Origin: Meiothermus sp.
GTDB lineage: Bacteria > Deinococcota > Deinococci > Deinococcales > Thermaceae
Reading direction: 5' to 3'
DNA length: 64,000 nucleotides
Assembly: GCF_026004115.1 (NCBI RefSeq)
Contig: NZ_BPIM01000001.1
Span: 930,001 to 994,000 of the forward strand
The notes under the pieces are model-generated. The model ran no database searches. It saw nothing but the letters and a program-made list of their open reading frames with translations, and had not been told where the DNA came from. Both the position numbers and the translations under genes were made by a program. Shown piece by piece: positions 1 to 8,442 of the stretch; within the stretch, counting starts at the first letter, position 1; every line of letters begins with the position of its first letter.

Positions 1-519
1 CCAGGTGAAGGTCACGGCGGGTATATCGGCGGACTGGTAGGCCAGCTCGGTGGTCTGACGGTTCATGGCTTCGCTGAAATCAATTACGATCTTGACGTTC
101 TTGTTCACACCAATCGAACCGTTGTTGGGGGTAATGGAGACGATGCTGGGTGGGGTGGTGTCACCGGGCGGCGGTGGGGGCGGCGGTGCATCGCCCTGCG
201 TAACGTTGAGGTTAGCCGAGCCGCTTACCGCGCCAGTCGTGGCAGTGATGGTGGTGGTGCCCACCGATATGGCGCTGGCTACACCGGTAGCGCCGATGGT
301 AGCGACCGCGGTGTCGCTGGAAGTCCAGGTGAAGCTGGCGTTCACCACGTTGCCACTGGCATCTTTGGCTACTGCAGTGAAGGTCTGCGTCCCGCCAACC
401 CGCACCGTAGCGGGGCTGGGTGAGACCGACACACTGGCAATGGTGGGTGCGCCGGGAGCGCAACCGGCCATCAGGGTCAGAACCATCAGAGCGGAGATGA
501 AGAAGAACCGTTTTTTCAT
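1..519 (-). CDS. Ig-like domain lipoprotein (3' end outside window)
   Basis: This is the N-terminal 173 codons of a secreted lipoprotein that runs off the window edge. It begins MKKRFFF, has a hydrophobic stretch and then a lipobox-like TLMAGC, so Cys20 should be lipidated. Residues about 25-105 read as a BIG2-type Ig fold (SVSVSPSPATVRVGG, then ATIGATGVASAISVGTTTI). A linker of seven prolines follows, then a second Ig-like module of the SbsA/Big_5 kind (PSIVSITPNN, FSEAMN). A good Shine-Dalgarno (GGAGGTAG) lies just before the ATG. The frame stays open upstream to position 843, so a longer product is possible. The ligand is unknown; a surface or adhesion role is inference. Confidence 0.8.
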   Translation of the reverse strand, partial: MKKRFFFISALMVLTLMAGCAPGAPTIASVSVSPSPATVRVGGTQTFTAVAKDASGNVVNASFTWTSSDTAVATIGATGVASAISVGTTTITATTGAVSGSANLNVTQGDAPPPPPPPGDTTPPSIVSITPNNGSIGVNKNVKIVIDFSEAMNRQTTELAYQSADIPAVTFTW

Positions 520-843
520 ACCTACCTCCATGACCTGCAAGCTTGCGGGCCGACCCAAAGCGGGCCGATGCTGCTTTGGCAGCCTAGCTTGGTTCAAGTC
601 TTCCCGTTTGGGGTTACCTGGTTGGCGCTGGCGGGGCAGCGCTTGAACAAAGCGATAGAGATTGATGGGCAACAGCAGCGTGTGCAGTAGCAGCACCGGG
701 ACAATGTCGGCCAGCACTGCGTAGCCGATAAAGGCCAGGTTGCTGGCTATGGCTACCAGGCGCAGCGTGGACATGTCGCGCATGCAGAATGTGGCCAGCA
801 CCAACAACGAAGCCAGATAGCCGGTGGGTTCGTGGACGTTCAT
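520..843 (-). CDS. Small membrane-hairpin ORF, in frame with the lipoprotein and lacking its own stop
   Basis: An ATG at 843 preceded by AAGGAGA opens 108 codons that run without a stop into the ATG of the lipoprotein at 519. The first 60 residues look like two membrane segments (LASLLVLATFC, then LRLVAIASNLAFIGYAVLA and IVPVLLLHTLLLPINLYRF). Similar hydrophobic N-terminal units occur in some bacterial cyclic-nucleotide-binding membrane proteins, which is family recall only. The last 45 codons are charged and low in hydrophobicity. It may be an old gene that lost its stop codon, or the lipoprotein may really start at 843. The lipobox would then be buried near residue 128, so I prefer two starts. 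Confidence 0.45.
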
Positions 844-899
844 ACCAGTCTCCTTTCTATTGGAAATTCCTGCTGCAGTCAGGAAATATTCCCTATATG

Positions 900-1463
900 T
901 CACAGACCGATTAAGGCGGCCACCTCAGGCAAACCTTGCTCATGCAGGTCAAAGTGCAAGGTGTAGGTGTTGCGTAGATTCAGACTCTTCTCAAGGGCAC
1001 CCTGCTCGATAAAAGCCACTGGTGCAGCGCCAGGGCGATAGCCTACGAAGCCAAAGCACCCGGCAGCCGAGCAGGCCTCGCCCAAAAGCACGGCTGCGCC
1101 CTGGGCAGTAAAGCCCCTGGCTTGCACTACCCTGGCCGCTATCTGGAGGGTCTGGGGGTGGCGCTCGCTGCGACCCAACAAAAAACCTTCTATGGCTTGT
1201 CCATCGGCCAACCTGCCCTTGTAGCGGTAGAGTTGTAGCTCTGCCAGAGCAATGGGACTGCGGATAGCCAGGTGTTGGACGGGTTCAGTCTGGATAATCT
1301 GTATGCGGGCCTCGGTATAAATCTGGCCCCGCGCGTCAGCCAGAGCCATGAATGCAGCCATGCTTTCGTTGCGGCCCAGCGAGCCTGATCCCATCCACCA
1401 GGCCCCCAGGCTCAGACCCAGAACCAAAACTGTTGCTTGCGAGCCAGTGCTAAAGCCTGTCAT
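900..1463 (-). CDS. Hypothetical exported or membrane-anchored protein
   Basis: I do not recognise this protein of 187 residues. The start at 1463 is chosen because AGGAGG lies six bases upstream; a start seven codons earlier has no ribosome site. The N-terminus (TGFSTGSQATVLVLGLSLGAWWMG) is a signal peptide or single anchor. The rest is mixed alpha/beta with a small cysteine cluster (GEACSAAGCFGF) near residue 140. It is divergent from the SARP-type regulator gene at 1561, so both may respond to the repeats between them. It precedes the membrane-hairpin and lipoprotein ORFs on the same strand with a gap of 56 bases. Confidence 0.6.
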   Translation of the reverse strand: MTGFSTGSQATVLVLGLSLGAWWMGSGSLGRNESMAAFMALADARGQIYTEARIQIIQTEPVQHLAIRSPIALAELQLYRYKGRLADGQAIEGFLLGRSERHPQTLQIAARVVQARGFTAQGAAVLLGEACSAAGCFGFVGYRPGAAPVAFIEQGALEKSLNLRNTYTLHFDLHEQGLPEVAALIGL

Positions 1464-1501
1464 TGCGAACCTCCTGATGCGCATAGCCTGCCAGGGGGTT
1501 C

Positions 1502-1554
1502 TTGACGCACCCTTGACGAACCCTTAACAAGGACATCCGAACGGGGAGTACAAT
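1502..1554 (+). promoter_or_regulatory. Three heptamers at 11-bp pitch and leaderless promoter of the SARP gene
   Basis: TTGACGC (1502-1508), TTGACGA (1513-1519) and TTAACAA (1524-1530) follow each other at exactly 11 bp, separated by ACCC each time. A -10 element TACAAT (1549-1554) ends six bases before the ATG at 1561, so the transcript is probably leaderless. TTAACA at 1524 can act as a -35 with a 19-bp spacer. Direct heptamers at 11-bp pitch are the known binding mode of SARP regulators, so autoregulation is likely but inferred. Confidence 0.6.
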
Positions 1555-1560
1555 GGGCAA

Positions 1561-3663
1561 ATGCGGCTCATCAGCCTTGGCCAGGTGAGCTTGGAGGGTA
1601 CTGCCTTCTCCCGGCCCAAGCCCCTGCTGTTGCTGGCCTACCTGACTCTGGAGGGCCCGCAGGATCGCCGCCGGCTGGCCGAACTGTTCTGGAACGAGGT
1701 CGGCTCCAAGGCCCTCAGCAACCTCTCGGTGGTGCTGGCCCAGTTCAAAAAAGAGGGAGCCGCTGAGGCTTTCCCCGATAAACCGGGGGTCAACCCCCTC
1801 TCGAGCCAGGTCGGCTGCGATGCCCTGGATTTCCTCGAGGCCCTGGAAAACCAAGACCTCGAGCGGGCCATTCATCTGTACGAAGGGCCGTTTTTGCGGG
1901 ACCTGGGCAAGCCCCTGGAGACCCTGGAAGTCTCCGACGAAATCCTCGATTGGGTGCTGGAGAAGCGAGAGTCCTTTGCCCAGAAAGCCCAGATGGCGAT
2001 GCTCGAGCAGGCCGAGGAACTCGCAGAGCAGCAACGGGCCAGGGAGGCTCGAGTGCTGGCCGAGCGGGCGTACTCGCTGGCTGAAGCCCCGGAGATGGAA
2101 CCGGCCCTGCTGGCCCGCCTTCAGCGCTTGCTGGTGCAGACCGGAAGCGATCTAAGTCGACGGGCAGGCTCGGCGGCAAAGGCCAGCCTCGACGACCTGC
2201 CCGAGTCCGCTCGTAAAGTGTTTCTGGCCCTGGCCTTGCAGGATCAGCCCAACCTCACCATCGTGCGTAGCGCCCTCGAGACCTCCCTGGGCGAACTCTC
2301 CCAGGCCCAGGAAACCCTGATCCTTTCAGGGTTGGTGGATGCCAATAACCGGGTGTTGGCTGAAGAAACCGCCCGCGGCTGGCTCGAGGCCCACCCCGGC
2401 GAGCGCCTTACACTCCTGCTGGCCCTGGCCCGCAACACCCCACCCGAGATAGCTTTTACTCTATATCGCCAAATCCTCGAGCACACCCAGGGCGTGGGCG
2501 GTGTGGGCGATTTTCCTCGCGCTCGAGCGGCCTTCGCCGTTCGGGCTAAAGCCCTCATAGACGGGCTCAAGTTTGCCGAGGCGGCAGCCCTCCTGGGGCA
2601 AATTCGCGCCGTCGAGCGGGTGCTGGAAACCTACCCCGACACCGAAAGTCGCTTTCTGGAAGCCTATGCACTGGAGCGACTCGGGCGCTTCAAGGAGGCC
2701 CTGGAGCTGCTCCAAACCCTACCAGAGAAACTTCACACCCCCAGCACTACCGCCCTTAAATCGGTGCTGCTATGGCGCCGGGGGATGCCCCAGCAAGCCC
2801 AGGAGGCTGCCCTGAGCGTCCTGGAGAGCGGCGTAAGCTGGCTGTGGGCCAAGGCCATTGCCAACAATACGCTGGGCTATCTAGCTGGTTCGGAGGGGGA
2901 TTTTCTACTGGCTGCTTCACATTTCAAAAAGGCCGCGGCTTTGTTCCAGGCAGCAGGGGCCAGGGATCGCTGGGTGGGAAGCCTAAACAATTACGCCATA
3001 GAACTGGATAAAATTGCCAGAGAAGCTGAAAAGAAGGGCATGGATGCTATAGCCCTCGAGTCTGCCAGAGCCGAAGCTGAGCAAGCCTACCATCAGGCGC
3101 TGGAAGCCTTAGATCAATCGGGCGAGAATGCCCTTCTTCGGGCAAGAATTCTGCTCAACCTGGGCATTCTTTGGGAGCGCCGCAAAGACTGGGTGAGGGC
3201 TGAAGCGCATTACCTGGAGGCCGTTCCTTTTGCCGAGACAGCAGGGGCCTTAGAAATCATGGCCCGGCTGTACCTGAACCTAGGATATGTCCATTCTGCG
3301 CAGCATGATGCTTCTAAAGCCAGGTCACACTTCGGCAGCGCCCTGGACTTTGCCTCCAGGGCAGGTGAGTTGTTGACGCAGGGAGTAGCCATGGCCCACC
3401 TGGCCGACCTGGATGATGATCCGGATGTACTGGAAGTTGCTTTATCGCTGATGGAACAGAGCGGGCATCTGGATGAGGTCAGGGATTTCCTGGTGAATTA
3501 CGAGGGTGTGCTCAAACGGTTGATCAACAAGGCCCACGCCCTCGAACATCATGAAAAGGCACGGCGACTCGAGGGTCGGCTGGTGGCTTTGTACCAACAA
3601 TACCGCAAAGACGATGGTTCGGTAGGTGGCCCCGTTCAACCAGCCCCACCCCGGCGAAACTGA
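1561..3663 (+). CDS. SARP-type transcriptional regulator with BTAD and TPR region
   Basis: A 700-residue cytoplasmic regulator. Residues 1-75 form a winged-helix OmpR-like domain in the SARP style (MRLISLGQVSLEG, then LLAYLTLEGPQDRRRLAELFW). Residues about 90-200 match a bacterial transcriptional activation domain built from helical repeats. The rest, to about 690, is a run of TPR-like helices (for example NNTLGYLAGSEGDFLLAASH and LNLGILWERRKDWVRAEAHY). There is no ATPase motif. A paralogous architecture is encoded at 19148-21421. The gene has 11-bp-pitch heptamers in its own promoter, and the next gene downstream has them too, so it probably activates neighbouring lipoprotein genes. The signal it senses cannot be read from sequence. 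Confidence 0.85.
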   Translation: MRLISLGQVSLEGTAFSRPKPLLLLAYLTLEGPQDRRRLAELFWNEVGSKALSNLSVVLAQFKKEGAAEAFPDKPGVNPLSSQVGCDALDFLEALENQDLERAIHLYEGPFLRDLGKPLETLEVSDEILDWVLEKRESFAQKAQMAMLEQAEELAEQQRAREARVLAERAYSLAEAPEMEPALLARLQRLLVQTGSDLSRRAGSAAKASLDDLPESARKVFLALALQDQPNLTIVRSALETSLGELSQAQETLILSGLVDANNRVLAEETARGWLEAHPGERLTLLLALARNTPPEIAFTLYRQILEHTQGVGGVGDFPRARAAFAVRAKALIDGLKFAEAAALLGQIRAVERVLETYPDTESRFLEAYALERLGRFKEALELLQTLPEKLHTPSTTALKSVLLWRRGMPQQAQEAALSVLESGVSWLWAKAIANNTLGYLAGSEGDFLLAASHFKKAAALFQAAGARDRWVGSLNNYAIELDKIAREAEKKGMDAIALESARAEAEQAYHQALEALDQSGENALLRARILLNLGILWERRKDWVRAEAHYLEAVPFAETAGALEIMARLYLNLGYVHSAQHDASKARSHFGSALDFASRAGELLTQGVAMAHLADLDDDPDVLEVALSLMEQSGHLDEVRDFLVNYEGVLKRLINKAHALEHHEKARRLEGRLVALYQQYRKDDGSVGGPVQPAPPRRN

Positions 3664-3700
3664 CCCGCAAAAATGCGGATAATCTGAGCCCACACCTGCT

Positions 3701-3733
3701 GTTAAGAGCCCGTTAAGACCTCCCCTCTAATTT
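3701..3733 (+). promoter_or_regulatory. Putative SARP box and -10 element before the subtilisin-like gene
   Basis: GTTAAGA occurs at 3701-3707 and 3712-3718, an exact 11-bp pitch with GCCC between. After nine bases a -10 element TAATTT (3728-3733) follows. There is no usual -35, as expected where an activator replaces it. The geometry (heptamer, 4, heptamer, 9, -10) is identical to that at 18847-18879. Confidence 0.6.
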
Positions 3734-3784
3734 TGGGATCAGGAATGCTCGACCACCCGTCCGCATTCCTGCGAGGTGACGAGG

Positions 3785-5368
3785 ATGAGTCGAACCGTAT
3801 TATTGTCGCTTATACCATGGGCCCTGATGGCATGTAACGTGTCCATCCTGTCGGAAGAGACAACCCTGGGCCACGAGGTGGTTGGGGCCTCCACCTCCTC
3901 CGATCCCACCGCCCGCCCGGCCTGGGGGCAGCGGGTGGGGGTTGGCGTGGGGAACCAATCCATCACCAGGGTCGAGATCAACGATGAGGCGGTGGCCTGG
4001 ACGAAGGTAGGAAGCCAGGTGGTGTTCGACCTGCCCAGTCCACCTCCCCTGCCCTCCAGTCTGCCCGGCTCACCTGCCCAGTACTCCGACCGGGCTACCG
4101 TCAAGGTTGAAGTGTTTGGTAACAATCCTAGCAATCCTTTTCTGACGAGGAACTGGACGCCCTACGGCTCGGCGGTGACCGGGGAAGTGAATGTGTTGCT
4201 GCTAACCAGCAACTGCCCTTCCCAGGACGCAAGCTTCATGGGCATGACCGTGGTCAATCGTTTTGCCGTGGAGCAGTTGTGTTTTTTTACCCTGAACATC
4301 GGCCAGCGCGACACCGTCACCACCATTCAGAACCTCAAGAACAGCTTGAGTGAACTTGCGGTAAGCCGGAACGTTTTCTTCAGCATGGATCAGGGCGGGG
4401 GGCTCAACTCCTACGACCCTACCTGTGGTCAGACCTACCACCACCTGGATCCCAATTCCTTGAACTTCCAACTTATACAGGGAAACAGCCTCAAATCGTT
4501 GGTCGGGGCCAATTTTTCCTCGGTGGGCGGCCCCACCGGCCAGGGGGTCACGGTGGCCGTGATCGGGGGTGGGGTCAACCCGGCCTGGCTGGGCAACCCC
4601 TCCCAGCTGGTGAGCGGCTACAACTTCGTCAACCCGGGCCAACCCACCACCGAGACCTTCGCCTGCGACTTCGACCGCGACGGCACCAGCGACCTGGCCG
4701 GTCACGACACCCATGTGGCTGCCATTCTTCATACCATTGCACCCCAGGCCCAGATCGTGCCGCTCAAGGTTTGCAACGGCGCAGGCGACTGCCGCTCGGC
4801 CTACATTGCCATGGCCCTGATGTACCTGATGAACCCGCCTTACAGCGGGAGGGTCATTGCCAACGCGAGCAACGGTGGCCCTTTGCCCGACGACACCATA
4901 TTTGAAATCCTTCAGCGGCCCCAGCTTAGCGACCCCACTCGTTTTTTGCTCATCGCCTCGGCGGGCAATCAAAAAGAAGCGGTCTTGCATTATCCAGGTG
5001 GTTATGCGCCTGGGGCGGCCCCTCCGGGCAGCCTGCCCAATGTGGTGTCGGTCGGGGCTTTTGGTATCAAGAGCTCGAGCGGAGCCTACGAACCTGCCGT
5101 CTTCAACACGGCTTTGAACTACGAGATACTGGCACCCGGCATTAACGTCTGCACCGATCCCGTCACCCAGTTCCGCTGCACCGCAGGGGCGGCCTACCCC
5201 GACCACCTCGGCCTGAGCGGAACCTCTTACGCAACCCCCCTCACCGCTGGGGTAGCTGCGCTTTATGCCCAGGCTAAACCCGGCCAAAACCTGCGGAACC
5301 TGCTCTTAACAAATGCAATCGCAGATGTTACCGGAACCACCCTGGGCCGCGTACAGTACAAACCTTAA
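3785..5368 (+). CDS. Subtilisin-like (S8) lipoprotein lacking the catalytic Asp motif
   Basis: The start ATG at 3785 follows GAGGTGACGAGG. The N-terminus ends in ALMAC, a lipobox, so the product of 527 residues is probably anchored outside the cell membrane. Residues about 250-500 are an S8 peptidase fold. The His motif is GHDTHVAAI near residue 306, the oxyanion Asn lies in ASAGN, and the Ser motif is SGTSYATP near residue 478. The first motif, normally VIDTGV, reads VAVIGGGV near residue 256, so the expected catalytic Asp is a glycine. It may be an inactive, binding-only member or use another carboxylate. Several cysteine pairs suit an exported protein. Its promoter carries a SARP-like box. 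Confidence 0.85.
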   Translation: MSRTVLLSLIPWALMACNVSILSEETTLGHEVVGASTSSDPTARPAWGQRVGVGVGNQSITRVEINDEAVAWTKVGSQVVFDLPSPPPLPSSLPGSPAQYSDRATVKVEVFGNNPSNPFLTRNWTPYGSAVTGEVNVLLLTSNCPSQDASFMGMTVVNRFAVEQLCFFTLNIGQRDTVTTIQNLKNSLSELAVSRNVFFSMDQGGGLNSYDPTCGQTYHHLDPNSLNFQLIQGNSLKSLVGANFSSVGGPTGQGVTVAVIGGGVNPAWLGNPSQLVSGYNFVNPGQPTTETFACDFDRDGTSDLAGHDTHVAAILHTIAPQAQIVPLKVCNGAGDCRSAYIAMALMYLMNPPYSGRVIANASNGGPLPDDTIFEILQRPQLSDPTRFLLIASAGNQKEAVLHYPGGYAPGAAPPGSLPNVVSVGAFGIKSSSGAYEPAVFNTALNYEILAPGINVCTDPVTQFRCTAGAAYPDHLGLSGTSYATPLTAGVAALYAQAKPGQNLRNLLLTNAIADVTGTTLGRVQYKP

Positions 5369-5480
5369 TTGCTCCCACTGTGTGTGGGTCACTGCGTCCA
5401 ACATGGCACATTGGAATACTGCGCCTTTGACCATGCTGCCCGGCAAAAGGTCTTCAAGGATTTGACCAACTCCATGTAGA

Positions 5481-7046
5481 TTAGAGCGCGGCCAAATCCA
5501 CCCGCTCGAGCACATCCAGGCCCCGCAGGGCCTCCAGCACCGCCTCACTGGGGCGCTCGTCAATGGCCAGCACAAACAGCGCCTTTCCGCCGGGGTTGTC
5601 GCGGCCTAGCTGCATGCCCGCAATGTTGATTCCGTTCTCGCCCAAGAGCGTACCCACCTTACCCACCACCCCCGGCCGGTCGCGGTTGACGCAGACCAGC
5701 ATGTGCCCGCTGGGCACGGCCTCCACCATGTGGTCATCAATGCCCACAATGCGCGGTTTGCCGCCCAGCACCGCGCCGCGGGCCTTGCGGGTCTCCTTGT
5801 CGGTCTCGAGGCGCACCTCCAGCACCTGCCGGTAGTCGAGCGACTGCTCGACCTGGCGGGTAACGAGCGAGATGCCTCGGTCGCGCAGGAGGGGTCGGGC
5901 CGAAACCAGGTTGGCCGCACCTGCTTCCAACACCTGATCCAGCAGCCCCTTGGCCACCGCCGAAGCGATGGGGTCGGGGTTTTTCTCGAACTCGCCATAA
6001 TACGAAACCTCGACCGTCTGGGGGCGGCCCTGGGTAACCTGGGCCAGCAGCTTACCCAGCGCTTCGCCCAGGGGCAGCCAGGCCGAGAACATCTGCAAGC
6101 CTTCTGCATCGAAGCCGGTGTTGAGGGCGTGGGCCAGGTTGCCCTGAAGGGTCTCGATGACCCGCTCCAGAACAGCCTCGCCCACCCGCTCCTGGGCTTC
6201 TTGGGTATTGGCCCCCAGGTGAGCGGTATGTACTACCCTGGGGTGGTGCACCAGGGGGTGCTCGGCGTTGGGCGGCTCATCCACAAACACGTCCAGTCCG
6301 GCCCCCCACAGGTGCCCCTCGTTCAGCACCTCCACCAGGGCCTTTTCGTCCACGATGCCGCCGCGTGCGGCGTTCACCACCACCGCCCCTTTGGGCAGCA
6401 AGTAAAGCTCACGGCGACCAATCATGCCCCGGGTTTCGCTCGTGAGCGGGGTGTGAACGGTCAGGAAGTGGCACTGGCGCAGCATATCGGCCAGGTCGTC
6501 GAAAAGCTCCACCCCCAGGGTCTGGGCCCGGCTGCGGGGAATATAGGGGTCGTAGGCCAGCACCCGCATATCAAAGCCCTTGGCAAACTGGGCCACCTGC
6601 CCCCCAATGCGCCCCAGGCCCACTATGCCGATGGTCTTGTGGTTCAGCTCCAAGCCCAGGTACTTGCGATCCCACTGGCCCTGGCGAATCTTCTGATCCG
6701 ACTCCACCAGGCCCCGTGCCACAGCCAGCAACAGGGCCCAGGCCAGCTCCGCTGCCGAGCGAGTGTTGGCCTCGGGAACGTTCACCACCAGGATGCCCCG
6801 GCGGGAGGCGGCCTCGAGGTCCACGTTGTCTACCCCCACCCCACCCCGGCCCACCACCTTGAGGTTGACTCCGGCCTCGAGTAGCCTGGCATCCACCTGG
6901 GTACGGCTGCGCGTAATGAGAGCATCGTACTGCCCGATTACCTCTAGGACCTCTTCTCGAGCCATTCCGGGCCGATAATCGAGCCGAAGGTCTGGGTGCT
7001 TCACCTCACCCAGCCGCATTTCATCGGTTACAAGCACTTTCCACAT
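5481..7046 (-). CDS. serA: D-3-phosphoglycerate dehydrogenase
   Basis: This catalyses the NAD-dependent oxidation of 3-phosphoglycerate, the first step of serine synthesis, in the cytosol. The 521 residues show the long SerA layout. It has an N-terminal substrate half with VVGRGGVGVDNVD, a Rossmann domain with GLGRIGGQVAQFAKGFDM, and the signatures NAARGGIVDE and HTAHLGANT. An intervening domain follows, and a C-terminal ACT domain (MLVCVNRDRPGVVGKVGTLL) for probable serine control. The gene is monocistronic and convergent with the S8 gene. A -10-like TATACC lies about 22 bases before the start. Confidence 0.95.
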   Translation of the reverse strand: MWKVLVTDEMRLGEVKHPDLRLDYRPGMAREEVLEVIGQYDALITRSRTQVDARLLEAGVNLKVVGRGGVGVDNVDLEAASRRGILVVNVPEANTRSAAELAWALLLAVARGLVESDQKIRQGQWDRKYLGLELNHKTIGIVGLGRIGGQVAQFAKGFDMRVLAYDPYIPRSRAQTLGVELFDDLADMLRQCHFLTVHTPLTSETRGMIGRRELYLLPKGAVVVNAARGGIVDEKALVEVLNEGHLWGAGLDVFVDEPPNAEHPLVHHPRVVHTAHLGANTQEAQERVGEAVLERVIETLQGNLAHALNTGFDAEGLQMFSAWLPLGEALGKLLAQVTQGRPQTVEVSYYGEFEKNPDPIASAVAKGLLDQVLEAGAANLVSARPLLRDRGISLVTRQVEQSLDYRQVLEVRLETDKETRKARGAVLGGKPRIVGIDDHMVEAVPSGHMLVCVNRDRPGVVGKVGTLLGENGINIAGMQLGRDNPGGKALFVLAIDERPSEAVLEALRGLDVLERVDLAAL

Positions 7047-7253
7047 AGTTTTGTCCTGGGAGCCAGCCGGTATACCCCGGCATTCGCCCCAACCTTATCA
7101 CCTTGTCCCAGATGGCACAAGCTCCAGGAGAAGGCAGCAGGCTTTCATTCTCATGGCTGAGGTAGAGTTCCAGACAATAAAACAGGGCTCCAACAAACGT
7201 GTGGTGTCGCCCCCTCGCCTACCGTGGGGAGAGGAAAAAGGCAAACGATAACA

Positions 7254-7336
7254 CCAAGTCCAATCCCGTACCGTTGAGATAGAACCAAGTTCAATCCCGT
7301 ACCGTGAGGCCCACAAAACAAACCCTGTGCTAGACT
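7254..7336 (+). promoter_or_regulatory. Direct repeat and -10 element upstream of degV
   Basis: The spacer 7047-7409 holds two near-identical copies of CCAAGTYCAATCCCGTACCG at 7254 and 7285, a 31-bp pitch (three helical turns). A -10-like TAGACT lies at 7331-7336 with a poor -35. The start codon at 7410 has a separate AAAGGAG site. The repeats may be an operator; nothing else stands out in this spacer. Confidence 0.35.
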
Positions 7337-7409
7337 TACGGAACAGGTGTGACCTAACCCAAAGACCCTGGTGACGGGCTAATAGCCCGAACCACAAAGG
7401 AGAGAACGC

Positions 7410-8249
7410 ATGAAAATAGCCATCGTAACCGACTCGACCTCCGACCTGCAGGCCCGCGCCGCCGAGATGGGCGTAGAGGTAGTACCCCTCTACGTCAACT
7501 TCCAGGGCAAAATCCACAAAGACTGGGTGGAAATCACCCCTGCCGACATCTTTGCAGGGGTAGCCGCCGGAGCGGGAATGCCCAGCACCAGCCAGCCCTC
7601 CCCCGCCGACTTCAAGGCCGCCTACGAACGCGCCCTGCAAAAAGCCGACCACGTACTCTCGATTCATATCTCCTCCAAGCTTTCCGGCACGGTGGGTTCG
7701 GCCAACCTGGCCGCGCAGGAGTTCCCCGGCAAAGTCACGGTTTTTGACTCACTGGCCGCCAGCATGGGCATCGGGATGATGGTCGAACGAGCCAAGGAGC
7801 TCCTGGACCAGGGGGCCGACCTGAAGCAGGTACTTGTCGAGCTCGAGCGCATCCGCGCCGACCACATCGTGCGCTTCACCCTGGCCACCCTGGACTACCT
7901 GAAGAAAAATGGGCGCATTGGGGGGGCTCAGGCCCTGCTGGGAGGCCTGTTGGGCATCAAGCCCATCCTGACCGTTAAGGAAGGCAAGGTCGAGGCCGCA
8001 GGCCGGGCCCGGGGCGAAAAAAAAGCCCTGGCCGAGATGGTCGAATCCCTCAAGACCTGGGCCGCAGGCCGCCAGAAAATCCGTATCTACTACCTCTACA
8101 ACGCTGAAGAAAGCGATGTAGCCGCATTCAAAGCCGCCGTACAAGCCACCGGGCTGCCCCTGGAAGAGCGCATCACCAGTAGCATTGGGGGCGTGATTTC
8201 CACCCACACCGGGCCGGGGCTTTACGGGTATTATGCCTACAGCCTGTGA
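7410..8249 (+). CDS. DegV family fatty-acid-binding protein
   Basis: DegV proteins bind a fatty acid and, in Firmicutes, act as the FakB subunit presenting it to a fatty acid kinase; the role in Thermales is inferred. The 279 residues have the family N-terminus (IAIVTDSTSDLQ), the MPSTSQPSPADF motif, HISSKLSGTVGSA, and the C-terminal HTGPGLYGYYAYS. A good Shine-Dalgarno AAAGGAG precedes the ATG. A second degV follows 194 bases downstream on the same strand. No FakA-like kinase is seen nearby. Confidence 0.92.
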   Translation: MKIAIVTDSTSDLQARAAEMGVEVVPLYVNFQGKIHKDWVEITPADIFAGVAAGAGMPSTSQPSPADFKAAYERALQKADHVLSIHISSKLSGTVGSANLAAQEFPGKVTVFDSLAASMGIGMMVERAKELLDQGADLKQVLVELERIRADHIVRFTLATLDYLKKNGRIGGAQALLGGLLGIKPILTVKEGKVEAAGRARGEKKALAEMVESLKTWAAGRQKIRIYYLYNAEESDVAAFKAAVQATGLPLEERITSSIGGVISTHTGPGLYGYYAYSL

Positions 8250-8442
8250 AATCCAGAGTGGGTAGCCCAGATATCCGACCTGCGACAAAGAGCTGGCATC
8301 TTCGAGGTGCGGCCACACATAACCCGGCCTCCCTTGAAAGCTGTTGGGGCCAGTAGCGCCCATCACGTAACGCCTGCGATCAATACAACATCAGCTATAC
8401 TCGGCTGAATCGGGTTTCTGGAAATACAGCAGGGAGGTGAAG

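Noticed and set aside
4202-5287. 361-codon open frame on the minus strand
   Set aside because: Antisense to the S8-like lipoprotein gene, whose motifs are clear.
5703-6884. 393-codon open frame on the plus strand
   Set aside because: Antisense to serA; His/Gly/Gln-rich translation typical of a shadow frame.
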